Positions 1-6,491 of a stretch of 6,561 bases of DNA are shown here, in pieces. This DNA is from Candidatus Pelagibacter sp. (GTDB taxonomy: Bacteria; Pseudomonadota; Alphaproteobacteria; Pelagibacterales; Pelagibacteraceae): NCBI GenBank assembly GCA_028225715.1, contig JAOIXS010000034.1, positions 1-6,561 on the forward strand, written 5' to 3'. Below the pieces are notes generated by a model. That model was given only the letters and a program-made list of their open reading frames with translations, searched no databases and was not told the origin of the DNA. Position 1 is the first letter of the stretch; each line of letters begins with the position of its first letter. The translations under genes were made by a program, and so were the position numbers.

Positions 1-59
1 GTGTTCTGCAGTAACTTAAACCAATTAGAAGCAAGTTTTTTTTTAATTTCTTTATCCAT
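1..59 (-). CDS. hemF: Coproporphyrinogen III oxidase (aerobic), N-terminal fragment
   Basis: Partial gene, cut by the left window edge. Reading leftward from the ATG at 59-57 gives 19 residues, MDKEIKKKLASNWFKLLQN. The lysine-rich start followed by an A-S-x-W-F-x-x-L pattern resembles the N-terminus of alphaproteobacterial HemF. HemF is the oxygen-dependent cytoplasmic enzyme that converts coproporphyrinogen III to protoporphyrinogen IX in haem synthesis. Its ATG shares one base with the trmL stop codon (TAATG at 61-57), so translation is probably coupled to trmL. From memory, a trmL-hemF pair beside petABC is common in alphaproteobacteria, and this supports the call. Codons 5-8 contain a run of nine A. 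No catalytic residue lies inside the window, so the identity rests on a short N-terminus plus context. That a gene starts here is much surer than its name. Confidence 0.6.
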   Translation of the reverse strand, partial: MDKEIKKKLASNWFKLLQN

Positions 60-520
60 TATTTATTAAAGTTAGTTTGTCTTAAATTTTCTGAAAGAAT
101 TATAGCAACCGAAGAGGCTATATTTAAAGATCTTTTATTGTCCATCATGGGTATTTTTAACCTATACTTAATTGAATTATGTACGTGATCTGGTACGCCA
201 GCACTTTCTCTTCCAAATAATAGTGTATCATTACTCTCAAATTTGAAGGCAGTATAAGAATCTGCTGATTTAGTTGTTAATAATATTATCCTCTCATTCT
301 TTTTTGATTTAAAAAATTCATCTGAACTTTGATAAAATTTTATCATTTTTTCATCCATATAATCCATCACAACTCTTTTAAATCTTTTATCGCTGAATAA
401 AAAACCACATGGTTCAATTATTTCTAAATCAGCCCCTAGACATGCACATGTTCTGATAATAGCAGCTGTATTTTGAGGAATATCAGGTTCATATAAGGCT
501 ATTTTAGGTCTCAAATTCAT
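59..520 (-). CDS. trmL: tRNA (cytidine(34)-2'-O)-methyltransferase, SPOUT family
   Basis: Complete at 153 residues, close to the roughly 155 usual for TrmL/YibK. The family 2'-O-methylates the wobble base (C34 or cmnm5U34) of leucine tRNAs, using S-adenosylmethionine and acting as a dimer with a trefoil-knot fold. Three family motifs appear in order: LYEPDIPQNTAAIIRTC at 9-25, LLFGRESAGVP at 100-110, and the knot segment at 123-144, which begins IPMMDNKRSLN. The IIEPCGF stretch at 34-40 also fits. The ATG at 520 is chosen because it places the first strand (KIALYEP) at the usual distance from the N-terminus. No Shine-Dalgarno sequence precedes it. A -35/-10 pair lies about 40-70 bases upstream, so this is probably the first gene of a trmL-hemF operon. 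Its TAA stop is fused to the hemF start. The family is clear; the exact tRNA substrate is inferred from the family. Confidence 0.93.
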   Translation of the reverse strand: MNLRPKIALYEPDIPQNTAAIIRTCACLGADLEIIEPCGFLFSDKRFKRVVMDYMDEKMIKFYQSSDEFFKSKKNERIILLTTKSADSYTAFKFESNDTLLFGRESAGVPDHVHNSIKYRLKIPMMDNKRSLNIASSVAIILSENLRQTNFNK

Positions 521-560
521 GTTTTATGTGTCATTGTTTCAGTGGAAAAAAAACTTTTTT

Positions 561-589
561 CTTATATGAAATCATATATTAGATAACAA
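561..589 (-). promoter_or_regulatory. Probable sigma-70-type promoter for trmL-hemF
   Basis: On the minus strand, TTGTTA (589-584, four of six matches to TTGACA) is followed by exactly 17 bases and then TATAAG (566-561, five of six matches to TATAAT). Transcription would start near 554, giving a leader of about 34 bases before the trmL ATG at 520. In such A+T-rich DNA a TATAAT-like box is cheap. The ideal spacing with a recognisable -35 is the main support. Confidence 0.42.
563..578. repeat. Short inverted repeat in the divergent spacer, possible operator
   Basis: TATATGA (563-569), two bases AA, then TCATATA (572-578) form a perfect dyad with 7-base arms in the trmL/petA spacer. It overlaps the proposed trmL -10 box (561-566) and lies 29 bases before the petA start, so a bound protein could affect both directions. 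The arms are nearly all A/T, so chance is a real alternative. No known regulator is recognised. Confidence 0.25.
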
Positions 590-606
590 TATACAAAAAA
601 TTATAG

Positions 607-1116
607 ATGTCTGAAAAAAAACCTGAAAGAAGAGAATTTTTATTTACAGCCTCCTATGCGGTAGGAGCCGTTGGGGTAGGAGCTGTTGTTTGGCCTTTAA
701 TTGATCAAATGAACCCAGATGCCTCTGTTAAAGCATTAGCTAGCACAGAAGTTGATGTAAGTTCAGTTCAACCTGGAAAAACAATCACTGTACTCTGGAG
801 AGGAAAACCAGTTTTTATTAAAAGAAGAACACCTGAGGAAGTAGCTGAAGCAAGAGCTGTTAAAATGGAAGATTTAAAAGATCCTGAAAAAGATGAGGAT
901 AGAGCAAAAGATCCAGAATGGTTAGTTATGTTAGGTGTCTGTACGCATTTAGGATGTGTCCCTTTAAATGATAAAGGAGACTACAATGGTTGGTTTTGTC
1001 CTTGTCATGGTTCACATTACGATATTTCTGGAAGAATTAGAAAAGGTCCTGCTCCAACAAACATGGAAGTTCCAAAATATGAATTTGTTAACAGTAACAC
1101 AATTAAGATTGGATAA
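607..1116 (+). CDS. petA: Ubiquinol-cytochrome c reductase, Rieske iron-sulfur subunit
   Basis: 169 residues. This is the 2Fe-2S subunit of the cytochrome bc1 complex. It takes one electron from quinol at the Qo site and passes it to cytochrome c1 on the periplasmic side. The N-terminus carries a Tat-type twin-arginine motif (ERREFLF, 7-13) and an uncleaved membrane anchor at about 13-32, followed by a hinge near 35-46. Cluster box 1 is CTHLGC (C112 and H114 ligands, C117 disulfide). Box 2 is CPCHGSHYD (C131 and H134 ligands, C133 disulfide), with S136 and Y138 at the positions that tune redox potential. GPAP at 147-150 is the usual Pro loop. The charged insert at about 71-104 ([13 protein letters not shown] and on) is typical of alphaproteobacterial and mitochondrial forms. 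It is the first gene of petABC, with petB starting 9 bases after its stop. The promoter must lie in the 86-base spacer or overlap it, but no candidate stands out. Confidence 0.97.
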   Translation: MSEKKPERREFLFTASYAVGAVGVGAVVWPLIDQMNPDASVKALASTEVDVSSVQPGKTITVLWRGKPVFIKRRTPEEVAEARAVKMEDLKDPEKDEDRAKDPEWLVMLGVCTHLGCVPLNDKGDYNGWFCPCHGSHYDISGRIRKGPAPTNMEVPKYEFVNSNTIKIG

Positions 1117-1125
1117 TAAATAATT

Positions 1126-2385
1126 ATGAGTGATCACGAGTACGTTCCCAGTTCAAAATTTGGAAAATGGTTTAATGACAGGCTTCCACTTTTATCACTT
1201 GCTAGTCATTTAACTGATTATCCAACTCCTAAGAATTTAAATTATTGGTGGACATTTGGTGGAATTTTAACCTTTTGTTTAATTACACAAATCGTTACAG
1301 GTTTAACTTTAGCTATGCACTACATTGCCCATGCTGATATGGCTTTTGAAAGTGTTGAGCACATCATGAGAGATGTAAACTATGGTTGGTTAATAAGATA
1401 TATTCATGCAAATGGTGCTTCAATGTTTTTCTTAGCAGTCTATATTCATATATTTAGATCTTTATTTTATGGATCATATAAATCTCCAAGAGAAATAATT
1501 TGGATTATTGGAATAATAATTTACCTTTTAATGATGGCAGCAGCATTTATGGGGTATGTACTTCCTTGGGGCCAGATGAGTTTTTGGGGAGCAACAGTTA
1601 TTACAAATCTTTTTAGTGCAATACCTTTAGTGGGTGAAGGAATAGTTAATTGGTTGTGGGGAGGTTATTCTGTAGATAACCCAACTTTAACAAGGTTTTT
1701 CACGTTACACTACTTAATACCATTTTTAATCTTGGGCTTAGTTGTTCTTCATATTTGGGCGCTGCATGTTCCCGGAAACAACAACCCAGTAGGAATTGAT
1801 GTTAAAAAACCTTCTAAGGATACAGTACCATTCCATCCATATATTGTAATCAAAGATGGCTTTGCATTATTAATGTTTATGATTGTATTTGCATTTTTTG
1901 TTTTTTATTCACCAAATATTTTAGGACATGCAGATAATTATATAGAAGCAAACCCAATGGTTACACCAGCCCATATAGTTCCTGAGTGGTATCTATTACC
2001 ATTTTATGCAATCCTAAGGTCAGTTCCTGATAAATTAATGGGAGTAGTTGCAATGCTGTCAGCAATTTTAATTTTAGCTGCACTGCCTTGGTTAGATACT
2101 TCAAAAATTAGATCAGCAGTATTCAGACCTCTTTATAAACAATTTTATTGGATATTAGTAGTGGATGTATTGGTTCTAGGTTATGTGGGTGCAATGCCAG
2201 CTGAAGGGCTTTACTTATTGATTGCTAGGGTCGCTACAGCTTACTACTTTATTCACTTTTTAATAATCTTACCGGTATTAGGATTTAAAGAAAAAACTAT
2301 ACCTTTACCTTTAAGCATTACAGAACCAGTACTTGGAGGGATGCCAATGGCATCAGCTGTTAAAAAAAAAGAAAGTTTGAATTAA
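1126..2385 (+). CDS. petB: Ubiquinol-cytochrome c reductase, cytochrome b subunit
   Basis: 419 residues, full-length bc1-type cytochrome b. It carries the low- and high-potential haems and both quinone sites of the complex. The four haem-b histidines are present: H94 and H108 in helix B, H195 and H209 in helix D. All four sit three positions before those remembered for Rhodobacter, and each pair keeps the 14-residue spacing of bc1 enzymes. The Qo-site signature PEWY is at 286-289, within [19 protein letters not shown]. About eight hydrophobic helices are visible (roughly 42-64, 97-112, 122-147, 193-212, 244-262, 304-321, 341-356, 361-386). The length and eight helices fit an unsplit bc1 cytochrome b rather than the b6/subunit IV type. 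It is not fused to cytochrome c1, unlike fbcH of some rhizobia. Nine consecutive A at 2362-2370 encode the lysines near the C-terminus. The petC start follows the stop by 4 bases. Confidence 0.98.
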   Translation: MSDHEYVPSSKFGKWFNDRLPLLSLASHLTDYPTPKNLNYWWTFGGILTFCLITQIVTGLTLAMHYIAHADMAFESVEHIMRDVNYGWLIRYIHANGASMFFLAVYIHIFRSLFYGSYKSPREIIWIIGIIIYLLMMAAAFMGYVLPWGQMSFWGATVITNLFSAIPLVGEGIVNWLWGGYSVDNPTLTRFFTLHYLIPFLILGLVVLHIWALHVPGNNNPVGIDVKKPSKDTVPFHPYIVIKDGFALLMFMIVFAFFVFYSPNILGHADNYIEANPMVTPAHIVPEWYLLPFYAILRSVPDKLMGVVAMLSAILILAALPWLDTSKIRSAVFRPLYKQFYWILVVDVLVLGYVGAMPAEGLYLLIARVATAYYFIHFLIILPVLGFKEKTIPLPLSITEPVLGGMPMASAVKKKESLN

Positions 2386-2389
2386 TTAA

Positions 2390-3169
2390 GTGAAAAATAT
2401 TTTAAAAATTAGTTATTCAATTATTTTTTTATTAGCAGGAACTCTTACAGTTAATGCTGCAGAAAAAGTTGATCTTTTAAAAACAGATTGGAGTTTTAAG
2501 GGATTATTTGGAAAATTTGATAGGGGGGCCTTGCAAAGAGGGTACCAAGTTTATTCAGAAGTTTGTGCTGGCTGTCATTCAATGAAATATGTAAGTTATA
2601 GAAATTTATTTGAACCAGGTGGGCCAGAATTTACTGAAGAGCAAGCAAAAGCTATAGCTGCAAGTTTTGAAGTTACAGATGGACCAAACAACGATGGTGA
2701 AATGTTTGTCAGACCAGCAAAATTATCTGATAAATTTGTCATGCCTTTTGAAAATGTTAAAGCAGCTCAAGCAGCAAATGGAGGAGCTTACCCACCGGAT
2801 ATGTCTGTGCTAGCAAAAGCTAGAACTGGTGGAGTTGATTATATTTACTCAGTGCTTTTAGGTTATGAAGATCCACCAAGTGGTGTAACGCTTGATGATG
2901 GGGTTTACTATAATAAATATATGTATGGTAATAAAATTAAAATGTCACAACCTTTAATGGATGATGCTGTAGAATATAGCGATGGTACAAAGGCTACAGA
3001 AGAGCAAATGGCAAAAGATGTTACAACATTTTTAATGTGGGCAGCAGAGCCCCATTTAGAAAGTAGACACAAAATGGGCTTTAAAGCTATTTTATATTTA
3101 ATTATTTTAACTATTCTAGTTTACTTTAGTATGAAGAAAATTTGGTCACGTATTGAATCTGAAGTTTAA
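2390..3169 (+). CDS. petC: Ubiquinol-cytochrome c reductase, cytochrome c1 subunit
   Basis: 259 residues, starting at GTG (2390). GTG is accepted because it begins a good Sec signal peptide: basic MKNILK, a hydrophobic core at about 8-20, and a likely cut after VNA at 21-23. It also lies only 4 bases after the petB stop. The mature protein has the c-type haem site CAGCH (C59, C62, H63) with the c1 context YSEVCAGCHSMKYVSYRNL. The probable sixth ligand is M185 in KIKMSQPL, where many relatives have an A-M-P-P-L type sequence. PHLESRHKMGFK (221-232) leads into one C-terminal membrane anchor (about 231-247) and a short basic cytoplasmic tail. Cytochrome c1 passes electrons from the Rieske centre to soluble or membrane cytochrome c. 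The last seven codons and stop overlap the 3' end of ychF on the other strand. Both reading frames look genuine there. Confidence 0.96.
   Translation: MKNILKISYSIIFLLAGTLTVNAAEKVDLLKTDWSFKGLFGKFDRGALQRGYQVYSEVCAGCHSMKYVSYRNLFEPGGPEFTEEQAKAIAASFEVTDGPNNDGEMFVRPAKLSDKFVMPFENVKAAQAANGGAYPPDMSVLAKARTGGVDYIYSVLLGYEDPPSGVTLDDGVYYNKYMYGNKIKMSQPLMDDAVEYSDGTKATEEQMAKDVTTFLMWAAEPHLESRHKMGFKAILYLIILTILVYFSMKKIWSRIESEV
3048..3080 (+). repeat. Inverted repeat (potential stem-loop) inside petC
   Basis: CCCATTT (3051-3057) and AAATGGG (3072-3078) are perfect complements around a 14-base loop. With one bulged C the stem extends to AGCCCCATTT (3048-3057) against AAATGGGCT (3072-3080), nine pairs. It lies in codons for PHLESRHKMG just before the C-terminal membrane anchor of cytochrome c1. 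No uninterrupted T-run follows on either strand, so it does not look like a standard intrinsic terminator. It may simply follow from the codons used. Confidence 0.3.
3146..3169. other. Tail-to-tail coding overlap of petC and ychF, codon-register antisense
   Basis: The last eight codons of petC (S253 to V259 plus TAA) are the exact reverse complement, codon by codon, of the last eight of ychF (L351 to T357 plus TGA). petC TCA (S253) opposes the ychF TGA stop, and petC TAA opposes ychF TTA (L351). The ychF side encodes the conserved family ending NFRFN, so the overlap is not an annotation artefact of a run-on ORF. Confidence 0.9.
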
Positions 3170-4219
3170 TATATCACCATCTTTGACAATATAATCTTTT
3201 CCCTCAAGTCTCATCTTTCCATTAGTTTTAGAATTTACCCAACCTTGATTTGCTATGAAATCTTCATATGCAATTGTTTCAGCTCTAATAAAGCCTTTTT
3301 CAAAATCAGTATGTATTTCACCAGCTGCTTTTGGCGCAGTGCAATTTTTTTGGATAGTCCAGGCTCTAGTTTCTTCAGGCCCAGATGTAAAATAAGTATC
3401 TAGCTCTAAAATATTATAACCCTTTTGAATTAACATATTTAAACCAGTTCTTTTTAATCCAATCATTTCCATATAATTTTCTTTTTCTTCATTTTCTAAT
3501 TGATTTATTTGGTTCTCAATATCAGCCGAAACTATTAAGGTATTTTTTTCCCCAAATTTATCAATAAAAGCTTGTGTGTATTTATTTCCATTTTGAACAC
3601 TTGCCTCATCAACGTTACATACAAAAATTTTAGGTTTTAAAGATAATAAACCACTTTGGTTTATTAATTTTTTGTCAAATTGTTCATAAAGTATTTGAAT
3701 ATCTTTAGAATTATTTATGCAGTCAGAAGCAATTTCTAATATCTTTAACTGTTCCTCATCTACATTTTTCTTATTGTTTTTTTCCAATCTTTTTTGTATT
3801 GATTCAAGGTCTGCCAACATCATTTCTGTTTCTATAATTTCCAAATCTCTAATTGGATCAACAGTTGGGTTCACATTTTGAATATCATCAGAGTCAAAAC
3901 ATCTGATCATATGTATGACTGCATCGACTTCTCTTATATGAGATAAAAATTTATTTCCTAATCCTTCACCTTTAGAGGCGCCCTCTACTAGTCCGGCTAT
4001 ATCTACAAACTCAATAGTGGTATTAATTTTTTTTTTTGATTTTGATATTTCTACCAATTTATCTATTCTTTCATCTGGTACAGGAACTACTCCAACATTT
4101 GGTTCTATCGTACAAAAAGGGAAATTAGCAGCTTGTGCCTTACTGGAGTTAGTAAGCGCATTAAATAACGTAGATTTACCAACATTAGGTAAGCCAACAA
4201 TTCCACACTTAAAACTCAT
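3146..4219 (-). CDS. ychF: Ribosome-associated redox-regulated ATPase YchF (OLA1/Obg-like)
   Basis: 357 residues, close to the roughly 363 of the family. YchF is a P-loop protein of the Obg group that prefers ATP to GTP, binds ribosomes and is linked to stress and redox responses. Walker A/G1 is GLPNVGKST at 9-17. G3 is DIAGLVEGAS at 73-82. The base-specificity position reads NVDE (202-205) instead of the GTPase NKxD, which is the feature behind ATP preference. A helical insert spans about 128-190. The C-terminal TGS domain covers about 275-357 and includes DFEKGFIRAE (305-314) and the ending ILNFRFNT. The ATG at 4219 gives the standard start MSFKCGIVGLPNVGKS and overlaps the pth TAA by one base. 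It is the last gene of the minus-strand operon and the only one here ending in TGA. Eleven consecutive A on its coding strand (4037-4027) encode the lysines near 61-64. Confidence 0.96.
   Translation of the reverse strand: MSFKCGIVGLPNVGKSTLFNALTNSSKAQAANFPFCTIEPNVGVVPVPDERIDKLVEISKSKKKINTTIEFVDIAGLVEGASKGEGLGNKFLSHIREVDAVIHMIRCFDSDDIQNVNPTVDPIRDLEIIETEMMLADLESIQKRLEKNNKKNVDEEQLKILEIASDCINNSKDIQILYEQFDKKLINQSGLLSLKPKIFVCNVDEASVQNGNKYTQAFIDKFGEKNTLIVSADIENQINQLENEEKENYMEMIGLKRTGLNMLIQKGYNILELDTYFTSGPEETRAWTIQKNCTAPKAAGEIHTDFEKGFIRAETIAYEDFIANQGWVNSKTNGKMRLEGKDYIVKDGDILNFRFNT
3325..3351 (+). terminator. Weak candidate terminator for petABC, within ychF antisense
   Basis: On the plus strand CTGC (3325-3328) and GCAG (3336-3339) flank a 7-base loop. 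After TGCAA comes a run of seven T (3345-3351). It is about 155 bases past the petC stop, where a petABC transcript would run antisense to ychF. The stem is only four pairs, and the sequence also encodes conserved YchF residues (KNCTAPKAAG), so it may be coincidental. It is the best hairpin/T-run I noticed between 3170 and 3355; this was a reading by eye, not a fold calculation. Confidence 0.2.
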
Positions 4220-4779
4220 TACTTATTATTTACAGTGCTTGAGAATAAATCTAATTTTTTATCAATTAATATAGCCATTGAATCAATAATATTTTTAGTA
4301 ATTTTTTCTAGTTGTATCATTTCATCTTCATCAAAATCTTTTAATACATGGTCTGAAACATCTGCTTTAGTTTTGGGTCTTCCAATTCCTATTCTTACTC
4401 TTGAATAATCTTTACCAATAAATTTATCGATAGACTCGATACCATTATGTCCTGCACTAGATCCCGCAAATTTTGCTTTTACTTTTCCAAACTCCAGGTC
4501 AAGGTCATCATGGAAGACAATCACATCTTCAGCATCAATTTTGAAGTATTCAATTAATTCTCTTATACAAATTCCAGAGTTATTCATAAAGGTCAAAGGT
4601 TTTATTGCATAGACCTTTTTATCTTCAATATTACCTGTAGTTAATAACCCTTTAAATTTTGGTTTTTGTTTAGACAGACCAAATTTTTGATTAAGAGCAT
4701 CAATTAATTTGAAACCAATGTTGTGTCTATTGTTTTCGCTATCGGGTGTTGGATTTCCTAAGCCTACAAATAAAAGCAT
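4219..4779 (-). CDS. pth: Peptidyl-tRNA hydrolase
   Basis: 186 residues, typical for bacterial Pth. The enzyme cleaves the ester bond of peptidyl-tRNAs that fall off ribosomes, recycling tRNA in the cytoplasm. The N-terminal signature is LFVGLGNPTPDSENNRHNIGF. H19 is the expected catalytic histidine, and N9, N66 (FMNNSG), D91 (FHDDLDLEFG) and N112 (GSSAGHNGIESI) match the active-site residues N10, N68, D93 and N114 of the E. coli enzyme. IGIGRPK at 130-136 is also characteristic. The ATG at 4779 starts directly at the first strand, as in relatives. It is preceded by an A-rich leader (eight A at 4788-4781) with no Shine-Dalgarno sequence. A 45-base gap separates it from rplY, with no clear terminator. 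Its TAA overlaps the ychF ATG by one base. pth and ychF are neighbours in many bacteria, which agrees with a shared translation role. Confidence 0.96.
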   Translation of the reverse strand: MLLFVGLGNPTPDSENNRHNIGFKLIDALNQKFGLSKQKPKFKGLLTTGNIEDKKVYAIKPLTFMNNSGICIRELIEYFKIDAEDVIVFHDDLDLEFGKVKAKFAGSSAGHNGIESIDKFIGKDYSRVRIGIGRPKTKADVSDHVLKDFDEDEMIQLEKITKNIIDSMAILIDKKLDLFSSTVNNK

Positions 4780-4824
4780 ATTTTTTTTAAATCGTATCTG
4801 GGAGTTTCCACTATGATAAGTTGA

Positions 4825-5514
4825 TTATTTTTTTTCTTCAGTGGCTTTTTTTTCATCGCCATCTTTTTTATCACCCTCAGCTACTGGTGTCGCTTCTTTA
4901 CCGTCTTCTGTTGCTTCTTCTTCTGCTGCTTCAGCTGGTTTTTCTGGCTCTTTCATAACTGTCGGCGCTGCCAATGTTGCAATTACAAAGTCTCTTCCAA
5001 TAATAGTTGGCACAACACCTTCTTCTAGTTTAACTGATGATATTTTAAAACTTTCACCAATATCTACTCCATCTAAGTCAATAGTTATTGCAGATGGAAT
5101 TTTTTCACTTGGGCATTTTAATTCTACTTCTCTTCTTACAATGTTTAGTACTCCACCTCTTTTTAGACCTGGTGAAGTTTCATGGTTAATAAACACTACA
5201 GGTACTTCTATTCTAATTTTTACACCTGGGACAACTCTAAGAAAATCAATATGAGTTGGCTCATCAGATATTACGTTATAAGTAATTTCTCTTGGCAAAA
5301 CATTTTGAGGCTTACCATCTAAATTAAGAGTTATTATATTTGATAAGAAGCTTCCTTTTTCTATTAAAGATTTTAATGTTTTTTTTAATACAGCAACTTT
5401 TTGATTTTGATCTGGTCCTCCATAAATTATACCAGGGATATTTCCAGCCAATCTAAGAGAACGAACATCTCCTTTTGACTTAGTGTTTCTAGTATTTGCA
5501 TCAAGTGAATTCAT
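4825..5514 (-). CDS. rplY: 50S ribosomal protein L25, CTC/TL5 long form
   Basis: 229 residues, the long two-domain form (CTC/TL5) rather than the roughly 94-residue E. coli type. The N-terminal domain (about 1-93) binds 5S rRNA in the large subunit. It shows the family pattern R-x-L-R-x-A-G-x-I-P-G-I-I-Y-G-G at 18-33 and the late motif DEPTHIDFLRV (84-94). The second domain (about 97-183) contains VPVVFINHETSPGLKRGGVLN and the SEKIPSAITIDL stretch. Residues 184-229 form a low-complexity Ala/Glu/Lys tail (EKPAEAAEEEATEDGKEATP and on), probably disordered, as in many alphaproteobacterial L25 proteins. The ATG at 5514 gives a slightly short N-terminus, but no upstream start is needed to complete the first domain. 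It sits 44 bases after prs and 45 before pth in a prs-rplY-pth-ychF operon. Long frames on the opposite strand reflect the skewed codon content of the tail. Confidence 0.95.
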   Translation of the reverse strand: MNSLDANTRNTKSKGDVRSLRLAGNIPGIIYGGPDQNQKVAVLKKTLKSLIEKGSFLSNIITLNLDGKPQNVLPREITYNVISDEPTHIDFLRVVPGVKIRIEVPVVFINHETSPGLKRGGVLNIVRREVELKCPSEKIPSAITIDLDGVDIGESFKISSVKLEEGVVPTIIGRDFVIATLAAPTVMKEPEKPAEAAEEEATEDGKEATPVAEGDKKDGDEKKATEEKK

Positions 5515-5533
5515 AAAAAGATGGCTTTTAGCC
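5515..5533 (-). terminator. Weak hairpin plus T-run in the prs-rplY gap, attenuator or leader structure
   Basis: On the minus strand GGCT, loop AAA, AGCC (5533-5523) is followed by ATC and five T (5519-5515), ending at the rplY ATG. The stem is only four pairs with three G-C. It could trim read-through from prs, be a small leader hairpin over the rplY start, or be chance. No Shine-Dalgarno sequence is present between hairpin and start. Confidence 0.25.
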
Positions 5534-5558
5534 CAAGTTTCTTAATAACTCAAGATAA

Positions 5559-6491
5559 TTATTTAAATAAATCGGATACAGATGTTGAATTAGAGATCCT
5601 TTTAATCGCTTCACCCATAAGGGCTGAAATAGGTAAAACTTCTATATTTTTCACATTTTTAATCTTATCTTGATTATCAATTGTGTCTGTTACTACTAGT
5701 TTTTTAATAACTGATTTTTTAATTTTATCTACTGCCTCTCCACTTAAAACTCCGTGGGTAATATAAGCATAAACTTCCTTAGCACCTCTATCCTTTAAAG
5801 CTTTCGCAGCGTTTACTATAGTTCCACCTGAATCAATTATATCATCAACTATAATACAAGTTTTCCCTTTAACATTTCCTATAACATTCATAACTTTGGA
5901 CTGACCTGGTTTAGGTCTTCTCTTATCCACAATAGCAAGCTCTACATCTAAAATTTTACCAAGAGCCCTAGCTCTTTCAGTTCCTCCTACATCTGGTGCA
6001 ACACAAATAATATTTTTACTTTTGATATTTTTTTTTGCATGTCTTGCAAAAATTGGCGTAGCAAATAAGTTATCTACAGGAATATCAAAAAAACCTTGAA
6101 TTTGTCCTGCATGAAGGTCTACAGTAACAACTCTATCAGCACCTGCTTTAGTAATTAGATTAGAAACAAGTTTTGCAGAAATAGAAGTTCGAGGTACCAC
6201 TTTTCGATCTTGTCGTGCATATCCAAAATAAGGAATGACAGCAGTAATATTTTTTGCTGAAGATCTTTTTAAAGCATCAATGCAAAGTAGTAGTTCCATT
6301 AAGTTGTCATTTGCAGGTGATGAAATAGACTGAATTATAAAGATACTATTACCTCTAATATTTTCATTAATTTCTATATAAATTTCTCCATCAGAAAACC
6401 TTTTTATACTTGAGTTCACAAGCTTAGATTTTAAATATTTTGCAATATTTTTGCTGAGAGGTTTATTGCTGTTTCCAGTTAATAATTTCAT
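5559..6491 (-). CDS. prs: Ribose-phosphate pyrophosphokinase (PRPP synthetase)
   Basis: 310 residues, class I PRPP synthetase (usual length about 315). It transfers pyrophosphate from ATP to ribose 5-phosphate, making PRPP for purine, pyrimidine, NAD, histidine and tryptophan synthesis in the cytoplasm. Motifs in order are [16 protein letters not shown] (32-47), [11 protein letters not shown] (87-97), and [12 protein letters not shown] (124-135, with metal-binding H127). Next come [10 protein letters not shown] (166-175), the flexible catalytic loop VDKRRPKPG (188-196, with K190 and R192 matching the E. coli Lys194/Arg196 pair), and the PRPP-binding loop [10 protein letters not shown] (215-224). 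The ending SVSDLFK is typical. The ATG at 6491 gives the standard start [12 protein letters not shown]. It lies 9 bases after the stop of an upstream minus-strand frame, so it is probably internal to an operon whose promoter is outside the window. Confidence 0.97.
   Translation of the reverse strand: MKLLTGNSNKPLSKNIAKYLKSKLVNSSIKRFSDGEIYIEINENIRGNSIFIIQSISSPANDNLMELLLCIDALKRSSAKNITAVIPYFGYARQDRKVVPRTSISAKLVSNLITKAGADRVVTVDLHAGQIQGFFDIPVDNLFATPIFARHAKKNIKSKNIICVAPDVGGTERARALGKILDVELAIVDKRRPKPGQSKVMNVIGNVKGKTCIIVDDIIDSGGTIVNAAKALKDRGAKEVYAYITHGVLSGEAVDKIKKSVIKKLVVTDTIDNQDKIKNVKNIEVLPISALMGEAIKRISNSTSVSDLFK

Noticed and set aside
566..595. Possible petA promoters: TATATT at 575-580, or ATGAAA (566-571) with TATACA (590-595)
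   Set aside because: TATATT has no usable -35 at 16-18 bases. The second pair has only four of six matches in each box and would leave almost no leader. A petA promoter must exist nearby, but the sequence does not single one out.
600..605. Perfect TATAAT on the minus strand at the petA start
   Set aside because: With 17-base spacing the -35 would be TTTCAG inside petA, a poor match, and the trmL leader would be about 70 bases or more. The pair at 589-561 fits better.
3077..3086. Palindrome GCTTTAAAGC in petC
   Set aside because: As an RNA hairpin it leaves only a three-pair stem. It lies in codons for GFKA of cytochrome c1 and needs no special explanation.
607..3169. Possible novel or rearranged respiratory operon
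   Set aside because: petA-petB-petC order, haem and cluster ligands and protein lengths are all standard for an alphaproteobacterial bc1 complex.
4017..4274. Plus-strand open frame of 85 codons
   Set aside because: It lies antisense across the ychF start and the pth end, both firmly identified. The translation has no recognisable domain, and the frame follows from ychF codon content.
4780..4824. Terminator or promoter in the rplY-pth gap
   Set aside because: The only dyad is a three-pair TGG/CCA around AAACTC, without a directly following T-run. No -35/-10 pair with good spacing stands out.
4841..5254. Plus-strand open frame of 137 codons, rich in Ser and Ala
   Set aside because: It is the reverse complement of rplY. 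The Ser/Pro/Ala-rich start mirrors the Glu/Lys/Ala codons of the L25 tail, so it is a shadow frame.
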